A DNA stretch of 64,000 nt from Bacillota bacterium (GTDB taxonomy: Bacteria > Bacillota > Clostridia > Acetivibrionales > DSM-1351). Of the stretch, positions 43,626-52,144 are shown in pieces. A model generated the notes under the pieces. The model was given only the letters and a program-made list of their open reading frames with translations. It was not told the DNA's origin and made no database searches. A program made the translations under genes and the position numbers. The DNA is taken from positions 59,946-123,945 of the forward strand of contig JAEWSZ010000106.1 of the NCBI GenBank assembly GCA_023397905.1, written 5' to 3'. How positions within the stretch are numbered: the first letter of the stretch is position 1; each line of letters starts with the position of its first letter.

Positions 43626-44263
43626 AAATCGCTATGATAAACGGGAGCCCCAGACAGGGGAAAAGCAATTCTGCAATTCTGCTGCGGGCTATTGAACCCC
43701 TGGTAAGCCAGGGAAATGAGATATCACACTATAATATCAGCAGGGAGCCGCTTGCCGGCGGGCAATACGGTGAACTCTGCCATATGGATGTTCTGGTATT
43801 TGCATTCCCGCTGTATGTGGACGCCTTACCCTCCCATTTTTTCAAAATGCTCGTTGATCTTGAAGGTTACATGAAAGCTGAACGCAAAAAGGACATTTAT
43901 GTCTGTGCCCTTATAAACAACGGATTTTACGAGGGAAAACAATGCCATATTGCTTTTGAAATATTGCAGAACTGGTGCTCCCGTTCGGGTCTTATCTTCG
44001 GACAGGGGATCGGCCAGGGTGCGGGTGAAATGCTTGATTTTACGGAAAAGGTCCCATTGGGACACGGCCCTCTGAAAAATCTGGGCATTGCCATGAAAAG
44101 TGTGGCAGACAATATAAAGTCAGGCGGCACGGGTGATCCCATAATGATAAGTCCCAACTTTCCGCGTTTTGCCTGGAAATTTTCCGCTACTCATGCATTC
44201 TGGAATGCCATGGCGAAAAAGAACGGGCTGAAAAAGAAGGATATCCTGAAAAAATCACTTTAA
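43622..44263 (+). CDS. NAD(P)H-dependent FMN reductase-like protein, second of two
   Basis: 213 residues. The N-terminal INGSPRQGKSNSAILL is the classical flavin phosphate-binding loop of FMN reductases, and FAFPLYVDALPSHFF is the second flavin-contact loop. The C-terminal third is longer than in simple FMN reductases and basic (KKNGLKKKDILKKSL). It is translationally coupled to the preceding reductase (ATGA) and closed by a terminator at 44265-44303. The coupled pair suggests a two-subunit or two-step reductase controlled by the adjacent TetR protein. Confidence 0.8.
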   Translation: MKIAMINGSPRQGKSNSAILLRAIEPLVSQGNEISHYNISREPLAGGQYGELCHMDVLVFAFPLYVDALPSHFFKMLVDLEGYMKAERKKDIYVCALINNGFYEGKQCHIAFEILQNWCSRSGLIFGQGIGQGAGEMLDFTEKVPLGHGPLKNLGIAMKSVADNIKSGGTGDPIMISPNFPRFAWKFSATHAFWNAMAKKNGLKKKDILKKSL

Positions 44264-44264
44264 A

Positions 44265-44303
44265 CCGGTTGTCCCGTTTCACAGGGGCAGCCGGCCTCTT
44301 TTT
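44265..44303 (+). terminator. Terminator of the flavin reductase operon
   Basis: CCGGTTG-T-CCC (44265-44275) pairs with GGG-G-CAGCCGG (44284-44294), followed by CCTCTTTTT. The stem has G-U pairs but is otherwise GC-rich. Confidence 0.7.
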
Positions 44304-44418
44304 ATGTGATATCACCTGCCGGAAAAAACGTGTTTTTATCGCCATCCCATGAATAATCTACGGAGCATAGATTGTTTATTTATTGCAATAGGATTATGCT
44401 GACTATGAGGTGGGAAAA

Positions 44419-44760
44419 ATGGATAGAAGAAAACAGCTCCAGATGGAATATAAGCACAGGAAAACAGAAATGGGAATTATTTCTTTCCGCTGTATTCCGA
44501 CCGGAGAGAGCTTTATAGGTTTTTCACAGGACACGAAGGCAAATATCAACAGCAATAGTTTCAAGCTTGGGGCAAACCTGCACCGCAATTCCCAATTGCA
44601 GAAACTGTGGAATCAATACGGAAGCTCCGCCTTTGAAATCGGTGTCCTGGAAGTTTTGCCATATGATGAAAAGGATCCGGAAAAAGAAGATTACACCGCG
44701 GAGCTGGAAGAACTGTACGGCCGCTATCTTGAAAATACCGGCGGGGCGAGGAGGATATAG
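44419..44760 (+). CDS. GIY-YIG nuclease-like small protein
   Basis: 113 residues. It matches a Clostridia group annotated as GIY-YIG family: a basic N-terminal helix (MDRRKQLQMEYKHRK), the motif GIISFRCIPTGESFIG in place of GIY...YIG, then LHRNSQLQKLWNQYGSSAFE and a final helical acidic region. The catalytic Tyr residues are altered, so nuclease activity is doubtful. ATG 44419 lies 8 bases behind GAGGTGGG; GTG 44410 is an alternative. Seven bases separate it from the next gene. The biological role of this group is unknown. Confidence 0.72.
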   Translation: MDRRKQLQMEYKHRKTEMGIISFRCIPTGESFIGFSQDTKANINSNSFKLGANLHRNSQLQKLWNQYGSSAFEIGVLEVLPYDEKDPEKEDYTAELEELYGRYLENTGGARRI

Positions 44761-44767
44761 GCTGAAG

Positions 44768-45367
44768 ATGGATTGTGCGAAAGTGGGAAAACTGATACTG
44801 CAGCTGCGGAAAGAACAGGGCCTTACACAGAGAGCCGTGGCTGATGCGCTGAATATAAGCAATAAAACCGTTTCAAAGTGGGAACGCGGCCTGGGCTGCC
44901 CGGATGTCTCTATTCTGACGGCGCTGTCCGGCGTTTTGGGGGCGGATGTCCAAAAAATGCTGGAAGGGGAGCTTGACCCCAATAAGCCGGATAATGGGAA
45001 TATCAGCAGAATACGTTTTTATGTATGCCCGGCTTGCGGAAATGTGCTGACCGCCGCAAATAAAGCCTCTGTCTCCTGCTGCGGCAGAAAGCTGGAGCCT
45101 CTGACGCCGGAAAAGGATATGGAAAATCACCGCATGGCCATAGAGGAAATGGATATTTACAATTATGTAACCATGGACCATGAAATGAAAAAATCACATT
45201 TTATAAAATTTATAGCTTACGTGGGGGCCGATATGTTTTTGCTGAAACGGCTTTACCCGGAACAGAGCTCAAATGTCAGTATTCCGGAGCTGCCGCGGGG
45301 CGGCAGGCTTTACGGCTATTGCAGCCGGCATGGGCTGTGGGTGCAGTCAGTGCCCCGCAAAAGATGA
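44768..45367 (+). CDS. XRE-family HTH protein with zinc ribbon and superoxide-reductase-like C-terminus
   Basis: 199 residues in three parts. Residues 1-65 are a Cro/C1-type helix-turn-helix (LTQRAVADALNISNKTVSKW). Near residues 80-105 two cysteine pairs (CPACGN, then SCCGRK) look like a metal-binding knuckle as in desulfoferrodoxin. Residues 120-195 resemble the desulfoferrodoxin/superoxide reductase core: VTMDHEMKKSHFIKFIAYV, LKRLYPEQSS and LYGYCSRHGLW, with possible iron ligands in HEMxxxH and CSRHG. I infer a redox- or iron-sensing transcription factor. The ribosome site GAGGAGG is 13 bases upstream, slightly far. Confidence 0.75.
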   Translation: MDCAKVGKLILQLRKEQGLTQRAVADALNISNKTVSKWERGLGCPDVSILTALSGVLGADVQKMLEGELDPNKPDNGNISRIRFYVCPACGNVLTAANKASVSCCGRKLEPLTPEKDMENHRMAIEEMDIYNYVTMDHEMKKSHFIKFIAYVGADMFLLKRLYPEQSSNVSIPELPRGGRLYGYCSRHGLWVQSVPRKR

Positions 45368-45445
45368 GACAGGGCAACCTCGGCGGTCAAATAGTTCATA
45401 GTCTGCAATGAGGACGGAAACAGCTCAGAACTTGAAAATAAATTA

Positions 45446-45482
45446 AAAAACCATCTGTTGAAATATCCAACAGATGGTTTGA
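45446..45482 (+). terminator. Intrinsic terminator
   Basis: AAACCATCTGTTG (45448-45460) pairs perfectly over 13 bases with CAACAGATGGTTT (45468-45480), followed by a partly T-rich GATTTTG, with an A-run on the other side. It can serve both the HTH gene and the convergent DUF4234 gene. Confidence 0.75.
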
Positions 45483-45510
45483 TTTTGTACTGAGCTGAAA
45501 ATAATAGTAA

Positions 45511-45960
45511 TCAGCCGTTAACATTATAGTGTTCGGCTATTTTATTAGTTGCAGTGGCCAATTTGTGTACATAGATATACGGTCCGACCACAATAAAAGC
45601 GCCAAGCACGCTCCACAGCCAGAAGTCTGCTGACTTCAGCTGATAGGGTATGTTTCTTCTCTGGAGTTCATTGCCGATACGGCCGGCAATCTTATGATGC
45701 CATACCAGGTATCCTATGCCTAATGTAACAGGTCCGACTAAAAATGCAAGCAGGCAGTAGTGCATTGTCTTCCTTCCATCGTAACGGCTTGCTGCGATGT
45801 TGATAGTGTTTGAGACTGAGGAGTAGAAAACTATTGCATAGATCCCCAATGTTACTATACTCAAAAGGATAAATTTGAGTAAACTGCGGTTGGTTTTCAG
45901 CTGTCCTACCGGTGCGGCGGAACCCTGGTAACCAGTTTGTTGATACTGTGTTTCTGTCAT
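45511..45960 (-). CDS. DUF4234 domain-containing membrane protein
   Basis: 149 residues. A polar N-terminus rich in Gln and Tyr (MTETQYQQTGYQGSA) precedes four hydrophobic segments; the family pattern LKFILLSIVTLGIYAIVFYS with the following SNTIN is clear, and QLKSADFWLWSVLGAFIVVGPY is the second half. No enzymatic motif is present and the role of the family is unknown. GGGGGT lies before the start on the minus strand. It is monocistronic, facing the upstream HTH gene across a terminator. Confidence 0.82.
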   Translation of the reverse strand: MTETQYQQTGYQGSAAPVGQLKTNRSLLKFILLSIVTLGIYAIVFYSSVSNTINIAASRYDGRKTMHYCLLAFLVGPVTLGIGYLVWHHKIAGRIGNELQRRNIPYQLKSADFWLWSVLGAFIVVGPYIYVHKLATATNKIAEHYNVNG

Positions 45961-46126
45961 ACTTGTAACCCCCTATTTAATTTTCAGATGGTATCTTTCT
46001 ACCATCACCCGCAACAATTATATGTGATTTGTATATATATGTCAATTCAAATTATTGCGTAATATTACAAATTAATGCACAACTCGATACTTTTCTCCAT
46101 GAAATTGCTATTTTTATAAAGTTTTG

Positions 46127-46172
46127 CAAGTCCATTACCATGGACCGAAGGCCTTAGCCGCAATTGGCTTTA
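46127..46172. repeat. Small palindromic repeat, copy D; rest of the 45961-46374 intergenic region
   Basis: Left arm AAGTCCATTACCATGG (46127-46142) resembles copy A's left arm; the complement of the right arm, AAAGCCAATTGCGG, resembles the left end of copy B, as does the following CCTTCG. The remainder of this 414-base region is AT-rich, with upstream sequence of the DUF4234 gene on one side and of the HAD gene on the other; I see no further gene. Confidence 0.5.
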
Positions 46173-46374
46173 TAAAGAACATGAGTTGGCTTGACAAAAT
46201 AACAGAAAATATGCAAACTGTCAACCGGAAGAAAAAAATACCCTGGTTCCGGTCGTAAATAGATTTTAATCGGCCGTATATGTTAACATTGTTTTAGTGA
46301 GAGAGGCAGATTCAGCATGAATGTGTAAGACATGGACCGGTATAATAAAATTTTTAACGGAGGGCGATGGGAAA

Positions 46375-47025
46375 ATGGCAAACTATGATACTGTGATTTT
46401 TGATATGGACGGAACAACACTGAATACTCTGGAAGACCTTGCGGACAGCGTAAATTACGCATTGGGCAAATATGGATATCCTGAAAGGCCCGTGGAGGAC
46501 ATCCGGCGTTTTGTGGGGAACGGTGTGACAAGGCTCATGGAGCTTTCTGTCCCGGGAGGGCTGGATAATCCGCAATTTGAAAACTGTTTCCGGGATTTTA
46601 AAAATTATTATGAGCTCAACATTCAGAATAAGACCGCGCCCTACAAGGGAATACCCGGGCTATTAAAGGCATTGCACGAAAAAGGTTACAAGCTTGCCAT
46701 CGTATCCAACAAATTGGACGGTGCGGTCAAGCAATTGACAGAGAAAAATTTTGGAGAATACATCCGGATTGCCGTTGGCGAAACCGTGAATGTGAGGAGA
46801 AAACCGGCTCCAGACAGTGTGTACAGGGCGCTGGAAGAACTGGGGTCGCTGAGAGAAAAAGCGGTGTACGTGGGCGATTCCGAGGTGGATGTGCAGACCG
46901 CCAAAAATGCGGGTTTGATCTGCGTGGGAGTCACCTGGGGCTTCCGGGACAGGGCGGTGCTGGAAGCGGAAGGGGCGGATTTCATCATCGACCGCCCGGA
47001 GGAGCTTTTAGGCGTACTCGGATGA
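46375..47025 (+). CDS. HAD family hydrolase, phosphoglycolate phosphatase-like
   Basis: 216 residues. The four HAD motifs are present: VIFDMDGT (nucleophile Asp and acid/base Asp, about residues 9-11), IVSNK (motif II), the RRKPAPD lysine (motif III) and YVGDSEVDVQTA (motif IV). A helical cap of about 70 residues between motifs I and II puts it with Gph/PgmB-type phosphatases, which remove phosphate from small sugars or glycolate. ATG 46375 is preceded by GGAGGGCG; an in-frame ATG at 46321 is rejected. It is monocistronic, so the substrate is not suggested by context. Confidence 0.88.
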   Translation: MANYDTVIFDMDGTTLNTLEDLADSVNYALGKYGYPERPVEDIRRFVGNGVTRLMELSVPGGLDNPQFENCFRDFKNYYELNIQNKTAPYKGIPGLLKALHEKGYKLAIVSNKLDGAVKQLTEKNFGEYIRIAVGETVNVRRKPAPDSVYRALEELGSLREKAVYVGDSEVDVQTAKNAGLICVGVTWGFRDRAVLEAEGADFIIDRPEELLGVLG

Positions 47026-47046
47026 TATATACCGCGCCGGTAAAAA

Positions 47047-47077
47047 CTAACCGGCCCATTCAGTACGGACCGGTTAG
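47047..47077 (-). terminator. Terminator for the minus-strand NagB-like gene
   Basis: CTAACCGG (47047-47054) pairs with CCGGTTAG (47070-47077). Read on the minus strand, the stem is followed by TTTTT, making it an intrinsic terminator for the gene ending at 47137. It lies between that gene and the convergent HAD gene. Confidence 0.65.
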
Positions 47078-47136
47078 ACCGGAATTTCACACATATTAGA
47101 TTTGCTATTATGCGACAAGACATTTTACTTATACAA

Positions 47137-48087
47137 TCAATTTATATCCGCGCCCAGCGGACCGGTAAGTTCATTCAGAAAAAACAGCTTTCCGGGCAGC
47201 GTGGGGATGAAGGAAGAGGTCACCCACGGATCCGGGCCGTAGCGCAGGGTCATGCGGAAGCTCATGCCCTGCCATTGCATACCCCGCTGAAAAACTCCGT
47301 CGGCTCCGCCAATGACATAGTCCGCACCGAACATAATACCCGGGCCGATGGTGTTCGCAGTACAGGGGACTGCCGTAGTACGGCTTTTGAAGCTGGTTAT
47401 GGCGTTTTGCTCAATAGTCAGAGGGTGAAGCTTTGCGCCCAATCTATAAGGCTGTTTCAGCCACTCTGCAGTACTGCCGTATTCAGCTGCAAATTGCGGC
47501 TCCCAGAAGGCGATGTGGCACATGCGGCCGATACCGAATACCAGCATCAGTTCCGCCCCTTCGCTGCGGAGTTTTTCAAGCCTTTCAGGATAGAGAGGGA
47601 GATTTTGACGCGTGGCAAAATTGCGCTGGTTTTCCGGAACCGTATTTTCACCAAGAGGATTGTAAAAAGCCTGCTCGACCGCATATTTAAAGGAGGCGGA
47701 GCTGGTGTCCGGCAGGGTGTTTCCATCCGCGTCCGCCCATTCATCCATGCTGAAACAATGGACATGATCACATCTGACACCCCAGGCGTTTAAAAAATAG
47801 GTGGTCCACTTATACATACCCATGGGGCCTGCAGGGAGGATAAGGGATATTTTTCTGCCGGCCTCCTTCGCCTGCCTTATTTTCAGAGCGATCTCATGGC
47901 CCATTACAGTGTCGAATTCCGGTATGGAAGCACAGCTGACAGGTTTGAAATCCTTATTCCAGTAGGGCGGTGGAGTTAATAATTCCCCGGCGGACAAAGC
48001 GCAGCAGGCATCGATTTTTGCCATATCCCATCCTGCGGGGTAGAAGCCGTCCAGCAGAGAACCGTTTACGGTAGATAAGAAATCCAT
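47137..48087 (-). CDS. Glucosamine-6-phosphate deaminase-like protein (divergent NagB homologue 1)
   Basis: 316 residues, longer than NagB (about 260). NagB landmarks are present: a phosphate-binding ILPAGPMG and the acidic SMDEW motif (NagB FNMDEY). The catalytic-loop pattern of NagB, GxDGHIAFNEP, reads GIGRMCHIAFWEP here: the Asp and Gly are replaced by Met and Cys, while His and Glu remain. The chemistry is therefore probably altered: another isomerase/deaminase substrate or a sugar-phosphate-binding role. It is transcribed with the ROK regulator and PIG-L deacetylase genes upstream. Confidence 0.75.
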   Translation of the reverse strand: MDFLSTVNGSLLDGFYPAGWDMAKIDACCALSAGELLTPPPYWNKDFKPVSCASIPEFDTVMGHEIALKIRQAKEAGRKISLILPAGPMGMYKWTTYFLNAWGVRCDHVHCFSMDEWADADGNTLPDTSSASFKYAVEQAFYNPLGENTVPENQRNFATRQNLPLYPERLEKLRSEGAELMLVFGIGRMCHIAFWEPQFAAEYGSTAEWLKQPYRLGAKLHPLTIEQNAITSFKSRTTAVPCTANTIGPGIMFGADYVIGGADGVFQRGMQWQGMSFRMTLRYGPDPWVTSSFIPTLPGKLFFLNELTGPLGADIN

Positions 48088-48121
48088 GGCGCTCCTTTCG
48101 TTTGCGTGATTTCCGCAATAT

Positions 48122-49294
48122 TTATTTTATTTGCTTAAAAGCCTGTTCCAAACCGATGGAAAATGCCCCGTAAAGCGCGGCATCGGCACCTAAAGAAGAC
48201 GTTATCACTGTGGGTGGATTGGACATGGACTCGGAGAGTACTTCCCTGAGCGGTTTGAAAAAATAATTATGTAATTTGATAATCTCGCCCCCTATGATCA
48301 CGAGGGAAATATCAAGTGTGGTGACAATATTTAAAAGCACATAGGCGAATATTTCGCCGCAATTGCGTATAATATCCGAAACATAGCTGTCGCTATCCAG
48401 CACTTTCAGGATATTTTCCACGCTCACGTTGTTTTTGTTTCCGTGGGTTATGGAGAAAAACATATCATTGGGATGAGCCGGCAATTGATCGGCCACACGG
48501 GATAAAATGGAGCTCATGGAAAGCAGCGATTCGGCTGATATGATATTGCGTTTGCCCGTATCGTTTCCGAGGATGACATTGTATCCGATCTCACCGGCGG
48601 AACCGGTCTCTCCCTGATAAAGACGGTTTTTTATAATAATCCCGGCTTTAAGCCCAGCGTCTCCGCGCACAAAAATAAAGTTGCGGTATCCGCGTCCCAG
48701 GCCGTGCTCTTTCTCTCCCACGGCGGATAGGTTAATATCGTTAAGAACCACTACCTCAGTATTGAACCTGTTGCCGAATATGGTTTTAAGAGGCAACATA
48801 TACCATTTTGCCGACGGGGCAAACATTTTTATGGAGCCGGTTTCGGGGTCGACTACGCCGGGATTGCCAATGATGATATTGAGCAGTTTTCCTCTATTGG
48901 ACGACAAAGCGGAAATGAGCCCTTCTGTCTCCTGCATAATATTTTCGATAATCTGCTCGGCAGTGTTTTCGGCATTAAATCCGATAATCTTGTGGGCTAT
49001 CCGCTGGCTGGAAAAGTTAAATATTCCTATGCTTGCCGAATTAACTCTGCCAAGGTCCACGCAGACAATATAACCGTAATCGGGATTGAGTCCCACAAGC
49101 TTTGGATGCCTGCCGGTTACCACAACATTATTAATATATTCCTGTAAAACACCTGACTCAATCATTTCATCAATATAACGAGTAGCATTTGGTATACTTT
49201 GCGCACTGAGCCTGGCAATGTCCTTAATTGCAATAAGATTATACTGTTTTATGATTTCCAAGAGTCTCAATTTTAAATTTGTGTGCATATTCAT
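48122..49294 (-). CDS. ROK family transcriptional regulator (NagC-like)
   Basis: 390 residues. The N-terminal winged helix (LRLLEIIKQYNLIAIKDIAR) is followed by a ROK domain with the IVCVDLGRVNSASIGIF strand and GSAGEIGYNVI. Unlike the ROK protein at 17858 it lacks the CxCGxxGC zinc motif; GNDTGKRNIISAESLL takes its place. The start at 49294 (MNMHTNLK) has AGGCGG upstream; an ATG at 49333 has no ribosome site. A small inverted repeat ATAGCA-N5-TGCTAT lies at 49337-49353, where it could serve autoregulation. It probably controls this locus through the AT-rich boxes at 50105, 50304 and 55617. Confidence 0.82.
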   Translation of the reverse strand: MNMHTNLKLRLLEIIKQYNLIAIKDIARLSAQSIPNATRYIDEMIESGVLQEYINNVVVTGRHPKLVGLNPDYGYIVCVDLGRVNSASIGIFNFSSQRIAHKIIGFNAENTAEQIIENIMQETEGLISALSSNRGKLLNIIIGNPGVVDPETGSIKMFAPSAKWYMLPLKTIFGNRFNTEVVVLNDINLSAVGEKEHGLGRGYRNFIFVRGDAGLKAGIIIKNRLYQGETGSAGEIGYNVILGNDTGKRNIISAESLLSMSSILSRVADQLPAHPNDMFFSITHGNKNNVSVENILKVLDSDSYVSDIIRNCGEIFAYVLLNIVTTLDISLVIIGGEIIKLHNYFFKPLREVLSESMSNPPTVITSSLGADAALYGAFSIGLEQAFKQIK

Positions 49295-49384
49295 TACACG
49301 CCGCCTGTTAATTTGATTAGTAAATTTAAGCATATAATAGCATATATTGCTATAAATATAAAGTTAGGGTTAAATAGTGCAGTA

Positions 49385-50089
49385 CTAGGGAAGCAACCGG
49401 TAAGGGACCATTCTGGGCCAGTTATGGCTTGGACGGAATCCCTCGGCATATGCCGCCCCGCATTGAAAGCCTCTGAATTTCGAGCATGTTTCCACAAAAT
49501 CCAGAAAATCTATATGATCGTGCTCCTTCATCCATCTGATCTGGCTTTCATGGCAGGAGAGCGCTTCCAGCTTCAGGTCGATGGTCCCGGAAATATCCAC
49601 ATATTCTGTCGGTTCAAAGCCGATCCCTGCAAGTGTGTCCATGTAAAACATGGGTGCGATGGAATCGAAATACGGGAGCCTGGTCCTCCTGTGGGGAGCA
49701 GTTGCGGAAAAGCTTGCACTGAATGCAAATTCACTTGTCTGCATATGGTCCCTCATGTAATCCTGCGTGTTATGCGTAATTATTATGTCGGGTTTTGCAT
49801 AACGGATAATGTCAATAAGGGAATCCTGAGCGTTTTCATCAAAGTTGTCAACAACAAAATCATCCACGTCCATGGTCAGGCTTTCAGCTCCCAGTATGCT
49901 TGCAGCTTTTTGAGCCTCTCTGCGGCGGATTTCCTTTAAATCCTCCGGTTCTATTACCTTGTGCCCCATACTGCCGTTGGCGATGTGGCACATAAAAACC
50001 TTGTCGCCGTTTCTGGCATATTTGGCCAATGTCCCGCCGCAGGCAATTTCCAGGTCGTCCGGATGACAACCGATTGCAAGGACATTCAT
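49385..50089 (-). CDS. PIG-L family deacetylase
   Basis: 234 residues. The zinc-binding motif HPDD (IGCHPDDLEIACGG) is at residue 9, and the second part of the site, THNTQDYMRDH, is at about 105, as in LmbE/BshB/MshB N-acetylglucosaminyl deacetylases. These enzymes remove the acetyl group from N-acetyl-glucosamine in glycolipids, thiols or oligosaccharides. The neighbouring NagB-like and oxidoreductase genes suggest catabolic de-N-acetylation of an imported amino sugar rather than thiol biosynthesis. It faces the importer operon across a 570-base regulatory region. Confidence 0.87.
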   Translation of the reverse strand: MNVLAIGCHPDDLEIACGGTLAKYARNGDKVFMCHIANGSMGHKVIEPEDLKEIRRREAQKAASILGAESLTMDVDDFVVDNFDENAQDSLIDIIRYAKPDIIITHNTQDYMRDHMQTSEFAFSASFSATAPHRRTRLPYFDSIAPMFYMDTLAGIGFEPTEYVDISGTIDLKLEALSCHESQIRWMKEHDHIDFLDFVETCSKFRGFQCGAAYAEGFRPSHNWPRMVPYRLLP

Positions 50090-50104
50090 TCTATCACCTC
50101 TTAG

Positions 50105-50125
50105 TTTTTAAATAATGTTTAAAAA
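50105..50125. promoter_or_regulatory. TTTTTAAA-N5-TTTAAAAA box, site 1
   Basis: A perfect 8-bp inverted repeat around TAATG, just upstream of the PIG-L gene start on the minus strand. The same palindrome occurs at 50304-50324 (perfect) and 55617-55637 (one change). Confidence 0.6.
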
Positions 50126-50303
50126 TATAGCGGGTTTTAATTTGAAATAATTATATCTGTTAATTACCATTATGTCAATAGAACAGAAGAAGAACAAATG
50201 ACGGATACCTTCGAAATCCTTAAAAATCGACACGTTGGTATGAATTTTTTATATTATACGGATATAATTTGTTCAATAAATAATATTTAAAAATACAAAA
50301 TAG

Positions 50304-50324
50304 TTTTTAAATAAATTTTAAAAA
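50304..50324. promoter_or_regulatory. TTTTTAAA-N5-TTTAAAAA box, site 2
   Basis: A perfect 8-bp inverted repeat around TAAAT, ending four bases before the -35 element of the importer promoter at 50329. Together with site 1 it repeats a 25-base stretch with two differences. Confidence 0.6.
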
Positions 50325-50328
50325 TAGT

Positions 50329-50357
50329 TTGACAAAGATTCAGCACTGGTTTAAAAT
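50329..50357 (+). promoter_or_regulatory. Promoter and long leader of the amino-sugar importer operon
   Basis: Perfect TTGACA (50329-50334), 17 bases, TAAAAT (50352-50357). Transcription would start near 50364, almost 300 bases before the first gene. The leader contains a perfect 14-bp palindrome ATCATTCGAATGAT (50375-50388) and a small GTCCG/CGGAC hairpin close to the gene. No reading frame with a ribosome site is evident in it. Confidence 0.65.
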
Positions 50358-50659
50358 GAGTTTAATAAATAATTATCATTCGAATGATGAGTTATCAAAA
50401 ATCTTTCAACGCAGAAAAATTTTCTACTGCATTAAATTCCGTTAACTACAATGACGTACAAAACCGGAAACATTACACCAAAGAAAAGAAGTAATGAAAT
50501 AGAGGCTTCATTGGCGATGTCGATGATAAATGGTCCTTTCTGGCAGGATTAAAGTTATTGGTTAGACTGAAATTTGTTTTTTGGCAAGTCCGGGTTGTAT
50601 TCGGACTCTGCAAAAATAAATTGAAGTATATTAAATGAAGAAACGGAAGGAGTAAAGAA

Positions 50660-52087
50660 ATGAAAAGGTTGCTAATTTTATTGCTTATTGTCGCATTTGC
50701 ATTCAATATGAGCGCGTGCGGCTCCAGTGGAAGCTCGGCTTCATCCGGAGATACGGGAGGAACTGCTGTGTCAACCGCTGGAAATACTTCTGCGGCAGCT
50801 TCGGGACTCGCGGATGCAAAGGATTTTGCGTCCTGGTGCAAGGCGGTCAAGGACACTTATGGAGGCACTGAAATAAGTCTTTCATTTGCAACGCATCCGG
50901 CTACCGACGCCATGCAGAAGCTGGCCGCCGATTATACGAAAGATACCGGGATCAAGGTCAAATGGGACGTTGTGGAAGAGACATATTTAAAAAACAAACA
51001 GCTTCTTGATTTTACGGGAAAAAGTAAAACTTATGATCTGTTGATGGTGGACGGATTCTGGCTTGCGGAATACGCGTCAAAGGGCGTTCTTTCACCCATG
51101 GATGATTACGTAAAGGACCCTGCCAAGACTCCTGAGTGGTTTCAGTACGAAGATATTGAACCGGCCTTCAGAACAGGTATTACCTCCTTTGAAAATGTGC
51201 TGTACGGAATGCCGTGTGCGGGTGAAACCCGTTTTGTAGCTTACCGCAAGGATATTTTCCAGAAGTACGGGAAAAATCCGCCCAAGACCATGGATGAATT
51301 GATGGAGCTTGCAAAGTTTTTCAATAAAAAGGAAGACGGCCTCTACGGTATTTCAATGCGCGGAGCCAGGGGCATACACTTTGCTTCCGGCTGGATGACG
51401 CTTATGTACTGCTTTGGCGGGCAATTCCTGGATGAAAAAACAAATACGTCTCTGATGACTGATCAAAAAACAATAGATTCTCTCCAATATTATGTTGATC
51501 TTCTTAAAAATGCACCGCCCGATGTTTCTACATATTCGCATGAAGAAGCCAAAGGAGCGTTCCTTGCAGGACATGCGGCCATGTGGGTGGACTCCACGGC
51601 TCTTGTTCCTCAGCTGCTGGACCCCAATGTATCCGCTGTAAGCGACAAGGTTGACTTTGTACAGATGCCCGAAGGCCCTGCAGGGAGATACGGCGCTCTT
51701 GCAGGCTGGTCCATAGCCCTTGCGGCCAATTCGGATAAAAAGGATGCCGCATATACCTTCCTCATATACATGCTCAGCAAGGATAAGGCAAAGGATTATA
51801 TAAATAACGGCGGAACTGCAATGAGGGAATCCTTCCTTACAGATCCGGATGTAATAGCTGAAAATCCGAATAATTTCTATTTTCCAATGGTGGCGAAGGC
51901 TCTGGGAGATGCTCAGGCTCTGGTTGACAAAGGCATTCACTGGATACCTATGAGCACAAAACTTGGTCAGGGACTTGACCGCATAGGTGAATTCGGAAAT
52001 ATGGCGCTGACCGGTCAAATGACGGCAAAGGCTGCTTGCGAGGCTGCCGACAAGGAGCTCACAAAAATCCTCAACTCGGCAAACTGA
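50660..52087 (+). CDS. CUT1 sugar-binding lipoprotein (amino-sugar locus)
   Basis: 475 residues. The signal peptide ends in SAC (cysteine about residue 20), followed by a Ser/Gly/Thr linker and a family 1 binding protein fold with YDLLMVDGFWLAEYASKGVL and a Trp-rich ligand region. It should capture an amino sugar, polyol or oligosaccharide for the permeases at 52216 and 53130. The ribosome site is CGGAAGGAG. No ATPase gene is in the locus. A hairpin at 52145-52177 separates it from the permeases. Confidence 0.9.
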   Translation: MKRLLILLLIVAFAFNMSACGSSGSSASSGDTGGTAVSTAGNTSAAASGLADAKDFASWCKAVKDTYGGTEISLSFATHPATDAMQKLAADYTKDTGIKVKWDVVEETYLKNKQLLDFTGKSKTYDLLMVDGFWLAEYASKGVLSPMDDYVKDPAKTPEWFQYEDIEPAFRTGITSFENVLYGMPCAGETRFVAYRKDIFQKYGKNPPKTMDELMELAKFFNKKEDGLYGISMRGARGIHFASGWMTLMYCFGGQFLDEKTNTSLMTDQKTIDSLQYYVDLLKNAPPDVSTYSHEEAKGAFLAGHAAMWVDSTALVPQLLDPNVSAVSDKVDFVQMPEGPAGRYGALAGWSIALAANSDKKDAAYTFLIYMLSKDKAKDYINNGGTAMRESFLTDPDVIAENPNNFYFPMVAKALGDAQALVDKGIHWIPMSTKLGQGLDRIGEFGNMALTGQMTAKAACEAADKELTKILNSAN

Positions 52088-52144
52088 CCGGCATTTAATA
52101 GGGACATAAATGGACACAAAGGCTGGGCAATAATTCAACACATA

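Noticed and set aside
47110..47793. A 227-codon plus-strand frame opposite the NagB-like gene
   Set aside because: Antisense shadow of a gene with recognisable NagB landmarks; no ribosome site or family resemblance.
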